From Planococcus salinus (GTDB taxonomy: Bacteria; Bacillota; Bacilli; Bacillales_A; Planococcaceae), in the NCBI RefSeq assembly GCF_003719725.1, contig NZ_RIAX01000002.1, positions 372,001-436,000 of the forward strand: 64,000 nucleotides of DNA. The letters are read 5' to 3'. Below, one piece after another: positions 17,558 to 27,039 of this stretch (positions are counted from its first letter, which is position 1; every line of letters begins with the position of its first letter). Both the position numbers and the translations under genes were made by a program. The notes beneath the pieces were generated by a model. The model searched no databases, was not told the origin of the DNA, and was given only the letters and a program-made list of their open reading frames with translations.

Positions 17558-18184
17558 TTATCCGATCACTCCCATCAAATAAACTACGGTAAAGATGAAT
17601 ACCCACACAACATCGATAAAGTGCCAGTACAGCGAAACAAGGAAGAATTTTGGTGCATTATACGTATTCAATCCCCGTTTTGCATTACGAAGCATCAATG
17701 CGATAAACCAGCAAAGCCCGAACAATACGTGTGCTCCGTGAGTACCGACCAATGTATAGAAGGCAGCACTGAAAGCACTGTGCGTATAGCCGAATCCAAG
17801 ATGGACATAGTGGTTAAATTCATAAATCTCCAGACCAAGGAATGTCGCACCCAGTAAAACCGTGATTCCAAGCCATGCCTGCATCGCTTTGAAATTATGG
17901 TTTTTCATGTGGTACATGGCATAAACACTTGTTAAAGACGACGTCAATAGAATCATTGTCATCGCAAATACCAAAGGCAGTTCAAAAAGCTGGGAAGCAG
18001 AAAGTTCCATGCCGCTCGGCCCTTTGTCTTTTAATGCAAGATAAGTGGCAAAAAGCGACGCGAACGTAACTGTTTCGGCAGCAAGTAACAACCAGAAACC
18101 GACAAACTTATTTTTACCTTCCATCGTAGCCGTCTCAGGATGATCCGGCCACGTACGCGGGGTGTATTGTTTATTTAGATCCAT
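17558..18184 (-). CDS. ctaE: Cytochrome c oxidase subunit III (caa3)
   Basis: 208 residues with five membrane helices, the short five-helix type found with caa3 oxidases. The conserved glutamate helices are visible (FWLLLAAETVTFASLF and LGLEIYEFNHY), as is GTHGAHVLFGLCWF near helix four. Subunit III keeps proton uptake active. Translation is assigned to ATG 18184 (DLNKQYTPRTWPDHPE) because GGGGGG lies just upstream. That start overlaps the ctaD end by 14 bases. Confidence 0.94.
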   Translation of the reverse strand: MDLNKQYTPRTWPDHPETATMEGKNKFVGFWLLLAAETVTFASLFATYLALKDKGPSGMELSASQLFELPLVFAMTMILLTSSLTSVYAMYHMKNHNFKAMQAWLGITVLLGATFLGLEIYEFNHYVHLGFGYTHSAFSAAFYTLVGTHGAHVLFGLCWFIALMLRNAKRGLNTYNAPKFFLVSLYWHFIDVVWVFIFTVVYLMGVIG

Positions 18185-20057
18185 CGGTTTCCCCCCTTTT
18201 TTGATCTTCAAGCAATTCTGCTTTTGTAATATGGAACCCTAGATCGTCTTTCAACGAACGAACAAGCATTGAAATGAATGTGATGGCCAATCCAATAATC
18301 AGTACTGGAAGCGCCCAAGGCTTATCGCCATCAAGGTGATAGAGAGCACCGAATGATGCGATGAACAACCCGAGTGAAATCACGACTGGAATAAAAGAGT
18401 TATTCGGCATATGAATATCGCCAAGAGGCTCAGCGAACGTCATGCCTTTCTTGTTCCCTTCCATTTTCTCGATCCAGTAAGAGTCCAATCCACGAACCAG
18501 TGGAGTCTGTGCAAAGTTATAGAATGGCGGTGGCGATGGAATAGCCCATTCGAGTGTCCGTCCGTCGCCCCATGGGTCATTGCCCACGCGTTCGTTTTTA
18601 ACAGTAGTCATAATGACGTTGACCAGCATGATGATGACACCGATCGCCATGAACAATGCGCCGACAGAACTGATGGCGTTATACAAATCCCAGCCCTGGT
18701 CGCCGACGAACGTGTAAACACGTCTTGGCATTCCCATAAGACCAAGGAAATGCTGGATAAAGAACGTCAGGTGGAATCCGATAAAGAAGAACCAGAACGT
18801 CCATTTCCCAAGTTTTTCGTTAAGCATCGTACCGAACATTTTCGGCCAGTATAAGTGAGTACCTGCCAAAATTGCCAGTACTACCCCACCAACGATTACA
18901 TAGTGGAAGTGAGCAACGATGAAATAAGAATCGTGCAATTGATAATCCAACGGCGCGATTGCCTGCATAACCCCTGTTACACCACCAGCAACAAATGATG
19001 GGATAAAGGCGATGGCATAAATCATCGGCGTTGTGAAGGTAATGCTTCCTCCCCAGATTGTCAAAAGCCAGTTAAAGATTTTAATACCTGTTGGTACAGC
19101 GATAGCCATCGTCGCCAAAGCGAAGACTGCGTTTGCAGTAGGTCCCAGCCCAACGGTAAACATGTGGTGAGCCCAAACCATGAAACCGTAGAAACCGATC
19201 AGGATTGTCGCAAACACCAAAGCTGTATATCCGAAAAGACGTTTGCGTGAGAAAATCGCAAAGATTTCGGAGAAAATACCGAAAGCAGGCAATACCAGGA
19301 TATATACTTCAGGGTGACCAAAGATCCAGAATAAGTGCTCCCAGATAATCGTGTTACCGCCCATTGTTACATCAAAGAAGTTCGCCCCGAACATACGGTC
19401 AAATACCATGAAGAAAATACCGACAGTAAGTGGTGGGAAAGCAAAAATGATCAATACAGACGCTACGAATGTCGTCCATGTAAAGAGCGGCATTCTCATG
19501 TACGTCATCCCAGGGGCACGCATATTGATGATGGTAACTACAAAGTTGATACCAGCAATCAACGTACCAAAACCTGAAATCGTCAAACCAAGTGCATAGA
19601 AGTCGATACCATGACCTTCAGATGCAATGGCCAAAGACGCATAGTTTGTCCATCCTGCATCCGGTGCGCCTCCCATGAACCAGGAAAGGTTCAAGAAAAT
19701 ACCACCAAACAGGAACAGCCAAAAACCAAGTGAATTCAAAAATGGAAACGCTACGTCACGTGCACCGATTTGCAAAGGCATGACAGCGTTCATAAATGCC
19801 AATAACAAAGGCATGGCAGCCAGGAAAATCATGGTGGTTCCGTGCATGGTCATTACTTCGTTATATGTACCAGCACTCAAGAAGTCATTTCCTGCTTTCA
19901 TTAATTGGATTCGGATTAACATCGCTTCCAATCCACCTACCAGGAAGAAAAATCCGCCCGAGATCAGATAGAGGATGGCGATTTTTTTATGGTCTACTGT
20001 TGTCATGTAGTCCCATATCGTAGCACCGAAGCCCTTTTTTTGAGCAATAGAACTCAC
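18171..20057 (-). CDS. ctaD: Cytochrome c oxidase subunit I (caa3)
   Basis: 628 residues. This is the catalytic heme-copper subunit that reduces O2 at the heme a3-CuB site and pumps protons. CuB/heme ligands are visible: FGHPEVYILVLPAFG (His crosslinked to Tyr), WAHHMFTVGL, and HDSYFIVAHFHYVIVGG (heme a and a3 histidines), plus the N-terminal heme a ligand in MTMHGTTMIFL. About 14 helices are expected, with a longer C-terminus than mitochondrial COX1, as usual for bacilli. The gene lies between ctaC and ctaE in the standard order. Confidence 0.97.
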   Translation of the reverse strand: MSSIAQKKGFGATIWDYMTTVDHKKIAILYLISGGFFFLVGGLEAMLIRIQLMKAGNDFLSAGTYNEVMTMHGTTMIFLAAMPLLLAFMNAVMPLQIGARDVAFPFLNSLGFWLFLFGGIFLNLSWFMGGAPDAGWTNYASLAIASEGHGIDFYALGLTISGFGTLIAGINFVVTIINMRAPGMTYMRMPLFTWTTFVASVLIIFAFPPLTVGIFFMVFDRMFGANFFDVTMGGNTIIWEHLFWIFGHPEVYILVLPAFGIFSEIFAIFSRKRLFGYTALVFATILIGFYGFMVWAHHMFTVGLGPTANAVFALATMAIAVPTGIKIFNWLLTIWGGSITFTTPMIYAIAFIPSFVAGGVTGVMQAIAPLDYQLHDSYFIVAHFHYVIVGGVVLAILAGTHLYWPKMFGTMLNEKLGKWTFWFFFIGFHLTFFIQHFLGLMGMPRRVYTFVGDQGWDLYNAISSVGALFMAIGVIIMLVNVIMTTVKNERVGNDPWGDGRTLEWAIPSPPPFYNFAQTPLVRGLDSYWIEKMEGNKKGMTFAEPLGDIHMPNNSFIPVVISLGLFIASFGALYHLDGDKPWALPVLIIGLAITFISMLVRSLKDDLGFHITKAELLEDQKRGETDGSK

Positions 20058-20090
20058 AATGTATACCTCCCTTTTTAAGCTTCGATTCTT

Positions 20091-21188
20091 TTATTCTTCA
20101 ACGGTCAAGCCCATCAGATAAGCTGCAAGAGCATCCAGTTCTTGATCAGAGAAAGGTTCTCCACCGTTTAAGGTTTCATCGTCCGGCATCAAGTTACCGG
20201 GTTTGTACTCTTGTGGATCAGAAATCCAGTTTTTCAGGTTCTCTTCATCGTGCTCAAGGTAACCTGCAACACGGTTTCGATCACCGAATGTCGCTAAGTT
20301 TGGTCCAACAGCGCCGCTCGTGCCTGTGCCTGAAGTAGCGTGGCATGCGATACAGCCTGCACCGTCAGCTCCGAAGAGTTCCTCACCCTGCTGAGCAAGA
20401 TCTCCTTCGACAGGAGCTGGTTCTTCTTCCTGCATAGCAGCAACCCATTGGTCGAAGTCTTCGGCATTCATTGTTTTCACCTTAAAGTCCATCAATGCGT
20501 GGGAAGGACCACATAGCTCAGCACATTTTCCGTAGAAAACACCATCATCCAATTCAGATGATTCCTGATCAAATGTCAGGTAGAATGTGTTGACGTTTTC
20601 AGGGTTAACGTCCAGTTTACCGCCAATAGACGGAATCCAGAATGAGTGTTTTACATCAGCTGCGATTAAGTTAAAGTAGACACGCTCATCTGTTGGTACT
20701 ACCAACTCCTGTGCAGTTACAATCCCGTATTCAGGATATTCGAACTCCCACCAATACAGCTTGCCTGTGACGTTGACTGTCAAGTTTGTCATGCCGTCGC
20801 CTTCTTCCGCTTCAACGTCCATTGTGGAAATGTCCGCTAAGTCAAACGTCGAATACACGGTAGGAACAGCTAAGATCAAAAGCAATACGATCGGCACAGC
20901 TGTCCAGATAAATTCCAATCTGGAACTTCCTTCAACTTGTTCAGGAATCAACTCATCCCCCAATTTGGAACGGCGGAATTTCACAAGTGCCAAAACATAA
21001 ATGATTACTACAACTACAATTACAAACAGCATGACTGCAGATGACAAAATCAGTAGGTTAAACTGATCGGCAGCCACTTCACCGGCCGGTATTAATGTGG
21101 AGATTTCTTTCTGCCCGCATCCTGCCAGAAAGACCAGCAATGCTGACAACAATGCGAACAGGCGCCACTTTTTAAGCCCATTTACCAT
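20091..21188 (-). CDS. ctaC: Cytochrome c oxidase subunit II with fused cytochrome c (caa3)
   Basis: 365 residues. It starts with a lipoprotein signal (LVFLAGCGQ lipobox), then two membrane helices (about 45-68 and 90-112) and a CuA cupredoxin domain with His in DVKHSFWIPS and the CuA ligands in CAELCGPSHALMDF. A cytochrome c domain is fused at the C-terminus, with heme attachment at CIACH and the axial methionine in PGNLMPDD. The fusion defines a caa3 oxidase that oxidises membrane-bound cytochrome c directly. It follows ctaB after 53 bases. Confidence 0.97.
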   Translation of the reverse strand: MVNGLKKWRLFALLSALLVFLAGCGQKEISTLIPAGEVAADQFNLLILSSAVMLFVIVVVVIIYVLALVKFRRSKLGDELIPEQVEGSSRLEFIWTAVPIVLLLILAVPTVYSTFDLADISTMDVEAEEGDGMTNLTVNVTGKLYWWEFEYPEYGIVTAQELVVPTDERVYFNLIAADVKHSFWIPSIGGKLDVNPENVNTFYLTFDQESSELDDGVFYGKCAELCGPSHALMDFKVKTMNAEDFDQWVAAMQEEEPAPVEGDLAQQGEELFGADGAGCIACHATSGTGTSGAVGPNLATFGDRNRVAGYLEHDEENLKNWISDPQEYKPGNLMPDDETLNGGEPFSDQELDALAAYLMGLTVEE

Positions 21189-21241
21189 AGTTTTTCAAAC
21201 CCCTCTTCCATTTAAATATTTTTGTTCTGTCATGATGAAAA

Positions 21242-22159
21242 TTAAACGAAGACGGCAAAAATGATCATCGAAACGAATAGGATCGTCATATAGTTCAATG
21301 AATAGACAAACATCGTCTTCGCCCATTTCAAATCATCTTCCACTTTGAATCCACGCAGTGCAAGCACCAGCCAGCCAATATTCAATAGTGTCGCCAAGAT
21401 GATGAAGCCGATTCCAAGCTCCATTAATAGAAATGGCAGAGGGAACAGCGCAATTACCCATGCAAGCATGGATTTTTTTGTCCGGTGAAATCCTTTGATC
21501 ACCGGAAGCATCGGGATGTTTGCAGCGCGGTATTCTTCAGTACGCTTCATAGCCAGTGCATAGAAATGCGGTGGCTGCCAGATGAACATGATCAAAAACA
21601 GAGCCCATGCCCCTGTACCAAGCGCTGGCTCTACAGCAGCCCATCCAATAAGCGGCGGTATTGCTCCGGAAATGCTCCCCACTATTGTATTGCTGACATG
21701 CTTTCTTTTCGACCACATGGAATAGAGGACGACATAAGCTAAAATTCCTGCGATTCCTAAAATGCCGGCTGATACAGATGCAGAAAACAGAAATATTTCG
21801 CCTATAACAATGAAAGACAAAGCGAGTGCCAATACAGCAGAAGGCTTAAATCTCCCTGTCACTGTCGGGCGCGACTTTTTGCTGGACATCAATGGATCAA
21901 TATCAGTGTCAATGTAGTTGTTCATTGCAGCAGAACCCGCAATAATCAGCGCTGCACCGACAATCGTATAAACCAGGATATCCAATTCCTGCAGAAAATG
22001 GCGATCCGAAAACTGAAAAGCCAACCACAATCCTGTAAACACAGTGATCAAGTTCGAGTTCACAATACCGATTTTGATCAGTGCCAGAAAATCTTTTATG
22101 AATGTGGAAGTTTCCGGCGTTTGTGCGACTTCCGCAGACAAAGAGCGGCCGTTTGACAT
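21242..22159 (-). CDS. ctaB: Heme O synthase (protoheme IX farnesyltransferase)
   Basis: About 305 residues of the UbiA prenyltransferase superfamily, with nine membrane helices. It attaches a farnesyl group to heme b, giving heme O for CtaA. The prenyl-diphosphate/Mg2+ motif NNYIDTDIDPLM and the second acidic loop are present. ATG at about 22159 (SNGRSLSAEVAQ) is chosen over an upstream ATG because GGAGGGGGT sits five bases ahead. It is divergent from ctaA and probably heads the ctaC-F transcript, since the 53-base gap to ctaC shows no terminator. Confidence 0.93.
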   Translation of the reverse strand: MSNGRSLSAEVAQTPETSTFIKDFLALIKIGIVNSNLITVFTGLWLAFQFSDRHFLQELDILVYTIVGAALIIAGSAAMNNYIDTDIDPLMSSKKSRPTVTGRFKPSAVLALALSFIVIGEIFLFSASVSAGILGIAGILAYVVLYSMWSKRKHVSNTIVGSISGAIPPLIGWAAVEPALGTGAWALFLIMFIWQPPHFYALAMKRTEEYRAANIPMLPVIKGFHRTKKSMLAWVIALFPLPFLLMELGIGFIILATLLNIGWLVLALRGFKVEDDLKWAKTMFVYSLNYMTILFVSMIIFAVFV

Positions 22160-22213
22160 ACTACCCCCTCCTTTCAAAGTTGTAAGCATATTCCGCTAAT
22201 CATAACTATATCT

Positions 22214-22249
22214 AAATTTCGGTTCCTTTTCTACAACTAACCGAAATTT
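22214..22249. promoter_or_regulatory. 11-bp inverted repeat in the ctaB upstream region
   Basis: AAATTTCGGTT (22214-22224) and AACCGAAATTT (22239-22249) are exact reverse complements separated by 14 bases. On the minus strand the repeat lies about 55-90 bases upstream of the ctaB start, with a possible TATAGT -10 just downstream of it. It could be an operator or a leader hairpin; there is no T-run, so it is not a terminator. Confidence 0.6.
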
Positions 22250-22386
22250 CCCGATAAAAGCCATGACTTTCATGTAATTTGCCTCAGAAATATGCTCCTC
22301 TCATCATACATGAGAAGGTGAATTATTTTAACATAGAAAACCAAATGTTTTTGAACAGTTTGTGAAGCACTGCCGGATTATGTCCA

Positions 22387-22447
22387 AATATCGAAAGTTT
22401 CCGCTATTCCTCGTTTTCCGTTGTGTTTTACAAAAACTTTCGATATT
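22387..22447. promoter_or_regulatory. 14-bp inverted repeat in the ctaA upstream region
   Basis: AATATCGAAAGTTT (22387-22400) is matched exactly by AAACTTTCGATATT (22434-22447), with 33 bases between. The right arm lies over the spacer and -10 of a putative ctaA promoter, suggesting a two-site operator for a regulator of heme A or oxidase synthesis. A TTTGTGAAG (22359-22367) nearby resembles ResD-type boxes, as inference only. Confidence 0.6.
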
Positions 22448-22449
22448 AT
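22421..22449 (+). promoter_or_regulatory. Putative ctaA promoter
   Basis: TTGTGT (22421-22426), a 17-base spacer and TATTAT (22444-22449). The start codon assigned to ctaA is about 58 bases downstream. Consensus match is moderate. Confidence 0.5.
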
Positions 22450-22507
22450 CGAGTATGCAGGCAACAGGAAAACAGATAGTTTTAAGATAAAAAAGTGGGT
22501 GGCATAC

Positions 22508-23425
22508 TTGCAGCAAAATAAATATATCAAGTGGTTTGCCGTAGCAGCTACCATAGGAATGCTTTTAATCCTTCTTGGTGGGGCACTTGTTACAAAAACC
22601 GAAAGCGGAATGGGCTGTGGCCGACACTGGCCCGGCTGTAATGGCCAACTGATTCCGGATGAAATCACCGTGGAAGTTCTGATTGAATTTTCTCACCGTC
22701 TTGTGACGGGAACGGTTGGAATTTTGATTGTCATTTTAGCCGTATGGTCCTGGAAAAAATTCGGCCATATTCGAGAAACGAAATTTTTAGCAGCAATGGC
22801 TGTGTTCTTTTTGATTTTACAGGCATTGATCGGTGCCGCACAAGTATTGTGGGGCCAGGGAGACTTCATCCTTGCTCTTCATTTTGGAATATCACTTATA
22901 TCGTTTGCTTCCGTTTTATTGTTGACGTTGTTGATCTTTGAAGTTGACCGGAAGTTTGACGCTGACCATTTGCGAATCGGTCCCAAGTTGAAATTTCACA
23001 CAATCGGCGTCACTTTGTATTCGTATATCGTGGTTTATACCGGTGCTCTCGTGCGCCATACAGAATCCAGTTTGATTTGTTCCGATTGGCCTTTGTGCCG
23101 CAATGACAGCTTCGCTTTGCCGAACAATATGTATGAATGGGTACAGATGGGACATCGTTTCGCCGCTGCACTGATTGTCATATGGCTCGGTTATATCGCT
23201 TGGCACGCCTTTACACAGTACAAAGAGCAGCGGGCAATCTATTGGGGATGGATTATTGCATTCATCATTGTTCTTTTACAAGCGACCACCGGGATGCTGG
23301 TCGTTTTGACAAAATTGAACCTGGCCGTAGCCTTGCTTCATTCATTGCTGATTTCTTTATTGTTCGGTCTTCTATGTTACATGGTGCTCCTCGTTTCGAG
23401 AAGCCGTTCAAAAGCGAAAAATTAA
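22508..23425 (+). CDS. ctaA: Heme A synthase (CtaA/COX15)
   Basis: About 305 residues and eight membrane helices in two four-helix halves. It oxidises the methyl group of heme O to the formyl of heme A. Typical heme-ligand and cysteine motifs are visible: GCGRHWPGCNG with FSHRLVTGTVG in the first half, and SSLICSDWPLCRN with MGHRFAAALI in the second; the paired cysteines are usual for the Gram-positive type. The reading frame is open upstream, so the start is uncertain; TTG 22508 (QQNKYIKWFAV) with GGGTGG upstream fits the family N-terminus best. A strong terminator follows. Confidence 0.9.
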   Translation: MQQNKYIKWFAVAATIGMLLILLGGALVTKTESGMGCGRHWPGCNGQLIPDEITVEVLIEFSHRLVTGTVGILIVILAVWSWKKFGHIRETKFLAAMAVFFLILQALIGAAQVLWGQGDFILALHFGISLISFASVLLLTLLIFEVDRKFDADHLRIGPKLKFHTIGVTLYSYIVVYTGALVRHTESSLICSDWPLCRNDSFALPNNMYEWVQMGHRFAAALIVIWLGYIAWHAFTQYKEQRAIYWGWIIAFIIVLLQATTGMLVVLTKLNLAVALLHSLLISLLFGLLCYMVLLVSRSRSKAKN

Positions 23426-23426
23426 A

Positions 23427-23455
23427 ACAGACGGTGCAGAATCTGCACCGTCTGT
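23427..23455. terminator. Bidirectional terminator between ctaA and pyc
   Basis: ACAGACGGTGCAGA / TCTGCACCGTCTGT, a 14-base-pair stem with a one-base centre, followed by T on the plus strand and A before it. It serves ctaA and possibly the convergent pyc transcript. Confidence 0.9.
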
Positions 23456-23583
23456 TTTTTTGGCTGTCAATAACCATAATCCTGTCAGCTTTTCCCGTTC
23501 CAGCCGGACACTTTCAGCAGAGACAAAAGCACAAGGTCTCAACGGGACTGTCCTGCGGAATATCGAGTTACTGAAACGTACGT

Positions 23584-26500
23584 TTACTCTCTATCCATTT
23601 CAATCAACAGATCCCCTGTTGAAATGCCTTCATTGGCACCTACGTGGATTGCTTTGACAACACCGTTGAACGGAGCTTGCACCGTCGTTTCCATCTTCAT
23701 CGCTTCTGTTACGAGCAAATGATCACCACGCTGCACTTTCGCGCCATTCTCCGTCAGCACTTTCAACACAGTCCCCGGCATAGTGGCCGCAATATGGGAT
23801 TCGTTGGTCATGTCCGCTTTTGGTTTGACGGCACTGTCTGTTTCCACTGTCATATCCTGAATGTGGACTTCTCTCGGCTGACCGTTCAGTTCAAAATAAA
23901 TGATCCGGGTGCCATCTTTTTGAGGTTCTCCGATGGAAACCAGTTTGACCATCAGCGTTTTCCCTTTTTCGATTTCGACTTCAATTTCTTCATCCAGCCT
24001 CATGCCGTAAAGGAATGTCAGTGTATCCAGTACAGACACATCACCGAATTGCATATTCGTTTTCGAGTATTCTTCGAAGACTTTTGGATACAGGGCATAA
24101 GCCAGTACTTCATGGCTGGTGATCGGACGTTCCAGCATATCGTAGAGAGATGTCTTAATGGCATCGAAATTGGCTGGCTCGAGCAATTCTCCCGGACGCA
24201 CAGTAATCGGCTCTCTTCCTTTTAAAATCACTTTTTGCAGTTCTTTCGGGAATCCGCCATATGGTTGTCCGATATACCCTTCAAAAAACTCGATGACCGA
24301 TTCCGGAAAATCGATTTTTTCGCCTTTTGTCAACACCGTCGTTTCATCCAAGCCGTTCTGGACCATGAACAAAGCCATGTCACCGACGACTTTCGAAGAT
24401 GGTGTAACTTTTACCACATCGCCGAATAATAAGTTAACACGGGAGTACATTGATTTTACTTCTTCCCAGCGCGTGCCAAGCCCGACGGCTTTTGCCTGCT
24501 GCTGGAGATTGCTGTATTGGCCGCCCGGCATTTCGTGTTCGTAGATTTCGGAATGCGGGCTGTTCATGCCGCTTTCGAAATCGGCGTAGTATTTGCGCAC
24601 ATCTTCCCAATAATGCGACAACTTTTCATATGACTTGATGTCGCCTCTGACTTCCCTGCTGCCGCCTTTCATTGCATAATGAAGCGAATTGGCACTTGGC
24701 TGTGAGGTCAATCCAGACATCGTTCCAAGAGCGGTATCAACAATATCGACCCCTGCTTCAATCGCTTTGGAATACAGGTAAATCCCGTTGCCGCTGGTAT
24801 CATGCGTATGAAGATGAATCGGCAATGACACGGTATCCTTCAATTCTGAAATCAGGCGATACGCCGCTTCCGGCTTTAATAAGCCTGCCATGTCCTTTAT
24901 CGCTAAAATATGGGCGCCTGACGCTTCTAATTCCTTCGCCATTTTCTTATAATAATCCACCGTGTATTTGTCCCGGCTTGGATCCAGCAGATCCCCTGCG
25001 TAACAAATTGCCGCTTCGGCTACTTTTCCGGACTGGCGGACTTCATCAATCGCCACTTCCATTCCTTTGATCCAATTCAAACTATCGAATATTCGGAACA
25101 CATCGATGCCGGCTTCGGCAGATTTGCGTACGAATTCCCGGATGACATTGTCAGGATAATTTTTATAACCGACTGCATTGGCACCACGGAACAGCATCTG
25201 GAACAGGACATTGGGTACTTGTTCACGCAGCTTGATCAGGCGCTGCCATGGGTCTTCTTTGAGGAACCGGTACGATACATCGAACGTCGCTCCTCCCCAC
25301 ATTTCCATTGAAAACAAGTCGTGCTGGAGATGGGCCGTCTCTTTAGCGATTTCAAACATGTCATAAGAGCGCAGGCGAGTAGCCAGCAGTGATTGGTGAG
25401 CATCACGGAACGTGGTATCCGTCAGCAATACCTCTTTTTGTTCATGAATCCATTTCGTCAAGCCTTCCGGGCCTTGTTCATCCAATATCTGCTTGGTGCC
25501 GGCAGGAATGCTTTGTGTAAAATCGACTGACGGCTTTCTCGGAAATGAATGGATCGGCTTCTTTTTCTTTTCAATGCCAGGAAACCCATTGACCGTAACA
25601 TTGCCGATATAACTGAGCAATTTGGTTCCCCGGTCTTTCCGTACAGGAAAAATAAACAGCTGGGGAGTTGAATCGATAAAGCTGGTATCAAAATCCCCCT
25701 TTAAGAAATTGGGGTGTTTGACAACGTTTTCAAGAAACGGAATATTGGTTTTTATACCCCGGATCCGGAATTCCTGGAGATTGCGGTCCATTTTTGCAGC
25801 CGCTTCCTTGAAAGTCACTGCCCATGTCGACAATTTAACAAGCAAAGAGTCATAATACGGAGAAATGACTGCTCCCTGGAAGCCGTTTCCGGCATCTAGA
25901 CGTACTCCGAAACCACCGCCTGAACGATATACCATCAACTTTCCTGCATCCGGCATAAAGTCGTTCAATGGATCTTCTGTTGTCACACGGGATTGAATGG
26001 CAAAACCGAAAAGCGGAATGTCTTGCTGTGCCGGAATACCGATTTGCTCGCTGTGGAGCTGATGACCGCGTGCAATGTTTATCTGGGCATGAACAATGTC
26101 GATTCCGGTGACCATCTCGGTGATGGTATGCTCTACCTGGATTCTTGGGTTGACTTCGATGAAGTAAAACTCATCGCCCGCCACCAGAAATTCAACGGTG
26201 CCGGCATTTATGTACTTGATATTTTTCATAAGTTTGACTGCGGCATTACAGATTTCATTGCGCAGTTGTGGACTGATTGAGTTAGACGGGGCTATTTCGA
26301 CTACTTTCTGGTGACGGCGTTGAATTGAACAATCTCTTTCATATAAGTGAATGATATTGCCGTCCGTGTCACCCAGAATTTGTACTTCGATGTGTTTCGG
26401 CTTATCGACGAATTTCTCGACATACATTTCATCAGATCCGAAAGCCGCTTTTGCTTCCGATTTGGCGCGTTCGTAGGCAGAAGCGAGTTCTTCCTCCGTT

Positions 26501-27024
26501 TTGACGATGCGCATTCCGCGTCCGCCACCGCCAAGTGAAGCTTTGATCATCAACGGGAAACCGGCTGTTTTACTGAATTCTTCCACTTCCTGAAGCGAAT
26601 CCACAGGTCCGTCCGTACCAGGAATGACCGGTATTCCAGCTGCAATCGCTTGTTCCCTCGCTTTTACTTTGTCACCGAACATATCCAAGTGTTTAGAAGT
26701 CGGTCCGATGAAGATCAATCCTTCTTCTTCGCAGCGACGGGCAAAATTCACGTTTTCAGAAAGAAATCCGTATCCTGGATGAATGGCGTCCACATCTGAA
26801 TCTTTCGCAATTCGGATAATGTCTTCAATGTCCAGATAAGCATCAATCGGCTTTTTTCCTTTGCCGACCAAATATGCCTCGTCTGCTTTGTAACGATGAA
26901 AAGATCCACTGTCTTCCTGCGAATAAATCGCAACTGTCCGAAGATTCAGTTCAGTACAGGCGCGGAAAATCCGTATGGCAATTTCTCCGCGGTTGGCTAC
27001 TAAGATTTTCTTAATCGTTTTCAA
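23584..27024 (-). CDS. pyc: Pyruvate carboxylase
   Basis: About 1146 residues, the full-length single-chain enzyme that makes oxaloacetate from pyruvate and bicarbonate. Domains in order are biotin carboxylase (1-450; KKILVANRGEIAIRI, ATP-grasp loop KASLGGGGRGM, EVNPRIQVEHT), carboxyltransferase (about 525-830; DTTFRDAHQSLLATR and the metal ligands in HLHTHDTSGNG), an allosteric/tetramer linker, and a biotinyl domain with TEAMKMET near the C-terminus (Lys about 1110). TTG 27024 is preferred over GTG 27036 because AAGGGG is then 11 bases upstream rather than adjacent. It lies directly after ftsW, as in B. subtilis. Confidence 0.97.
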   Translation of the reverse strand: MKTIKKILVANRGEIAIRIFRACTELNLRTVAIYSQEDSGSFHRYKADEAYLVGKGKKPIDAYLDIEDIIRIAKDSDVDAIHPGYGFLSENVNFARRCEEEGLIFIGPTSKHLDMFGDKVKAREQAIAAGIPVIPGTDGPVDSLQEVEEFSKTAGFPLMIKASLGGGGRGMRIVKTEEELASAYERAKSEAKAAFGSDEMYVEKFVDKPKHIEVQILGDTDGNIIHLYERDCSIQRRHQKVVEIAPSNSISPQLRNEICNAAVKLMKNIKYINAGTVEFLVAGDEFYFIEVNPRIQVEHTITEMVTGIDIVHAQINIARGHQLHSEQIGIPAQQDIPLFGFAIQSRVTTEDPLNDFMPDAGKLMVYRSGGGFGVRLDAGNGFQGAVISPYYDSLLVKLSTWAVTFKEAAAKMDRNLQEFRIRGIKTNIPFLENVVKHPNFLKGDFDTSFIDSTPQLFIFPVRKDRGTKLLSYIGNVTVNGFPGIEKKKKPIHSFPRKPSVDFTQSIPAGTKQILDEQGPEGLTKWIHEQKEVLLTDTTFRDAHQSLLATRLRSYDMFEIAKETAHLQHDLFSMEMWGGATFDVSYRFLKEDPWQRLIKLREQVPNVLFQMLFRGANAVGYKNYPDNVIREFVRKSAEAGIDVFRIFDSLNWIKGMEVAIDEVRQSGKVAEAAICYAGDLLDPSRDKYTVDYYKKMAKELEASGAHILAIKDMAGLLKPEAAYRLISELKDTVSLPIHLHTHDTSGNGIYLYSKAIEAGVDIVDTALGTMSGLTSQPSANSLHYAMKGGSREVRGDIKSYEKLSHYWEDVRKYYADFESGMNSPHSEIYEHEMPGGQYSNLQQQAKAVGLGTRWEEVKSMYSRVNLLFGDVVKVTPSSKVVGDMALFMVQNGLDETTVLTKGEKIDFPESVIEFFEGYIGQPYGGFPKELQKVILKGREPITVRPGELLEPANFDAIKTSLYDMLERPITSHEVLAYALYPKVFEEYSKTNMQFGDVSVLDTLTFLYGMRLDEEIEVEIEKGKTLMVKLVSIGEPQKDGTRIIYFELNGQPREVHIQDMTVETDSAVKPKADMTNESHIAATMPGTVLKVLTENGAKVQRGDHLLVTEAMKMETTVQAPFNGVVKAIHVGANEGISTGDLLIEMDRE

Positions 27025-27039
27025 CCTGAAACACACCCC

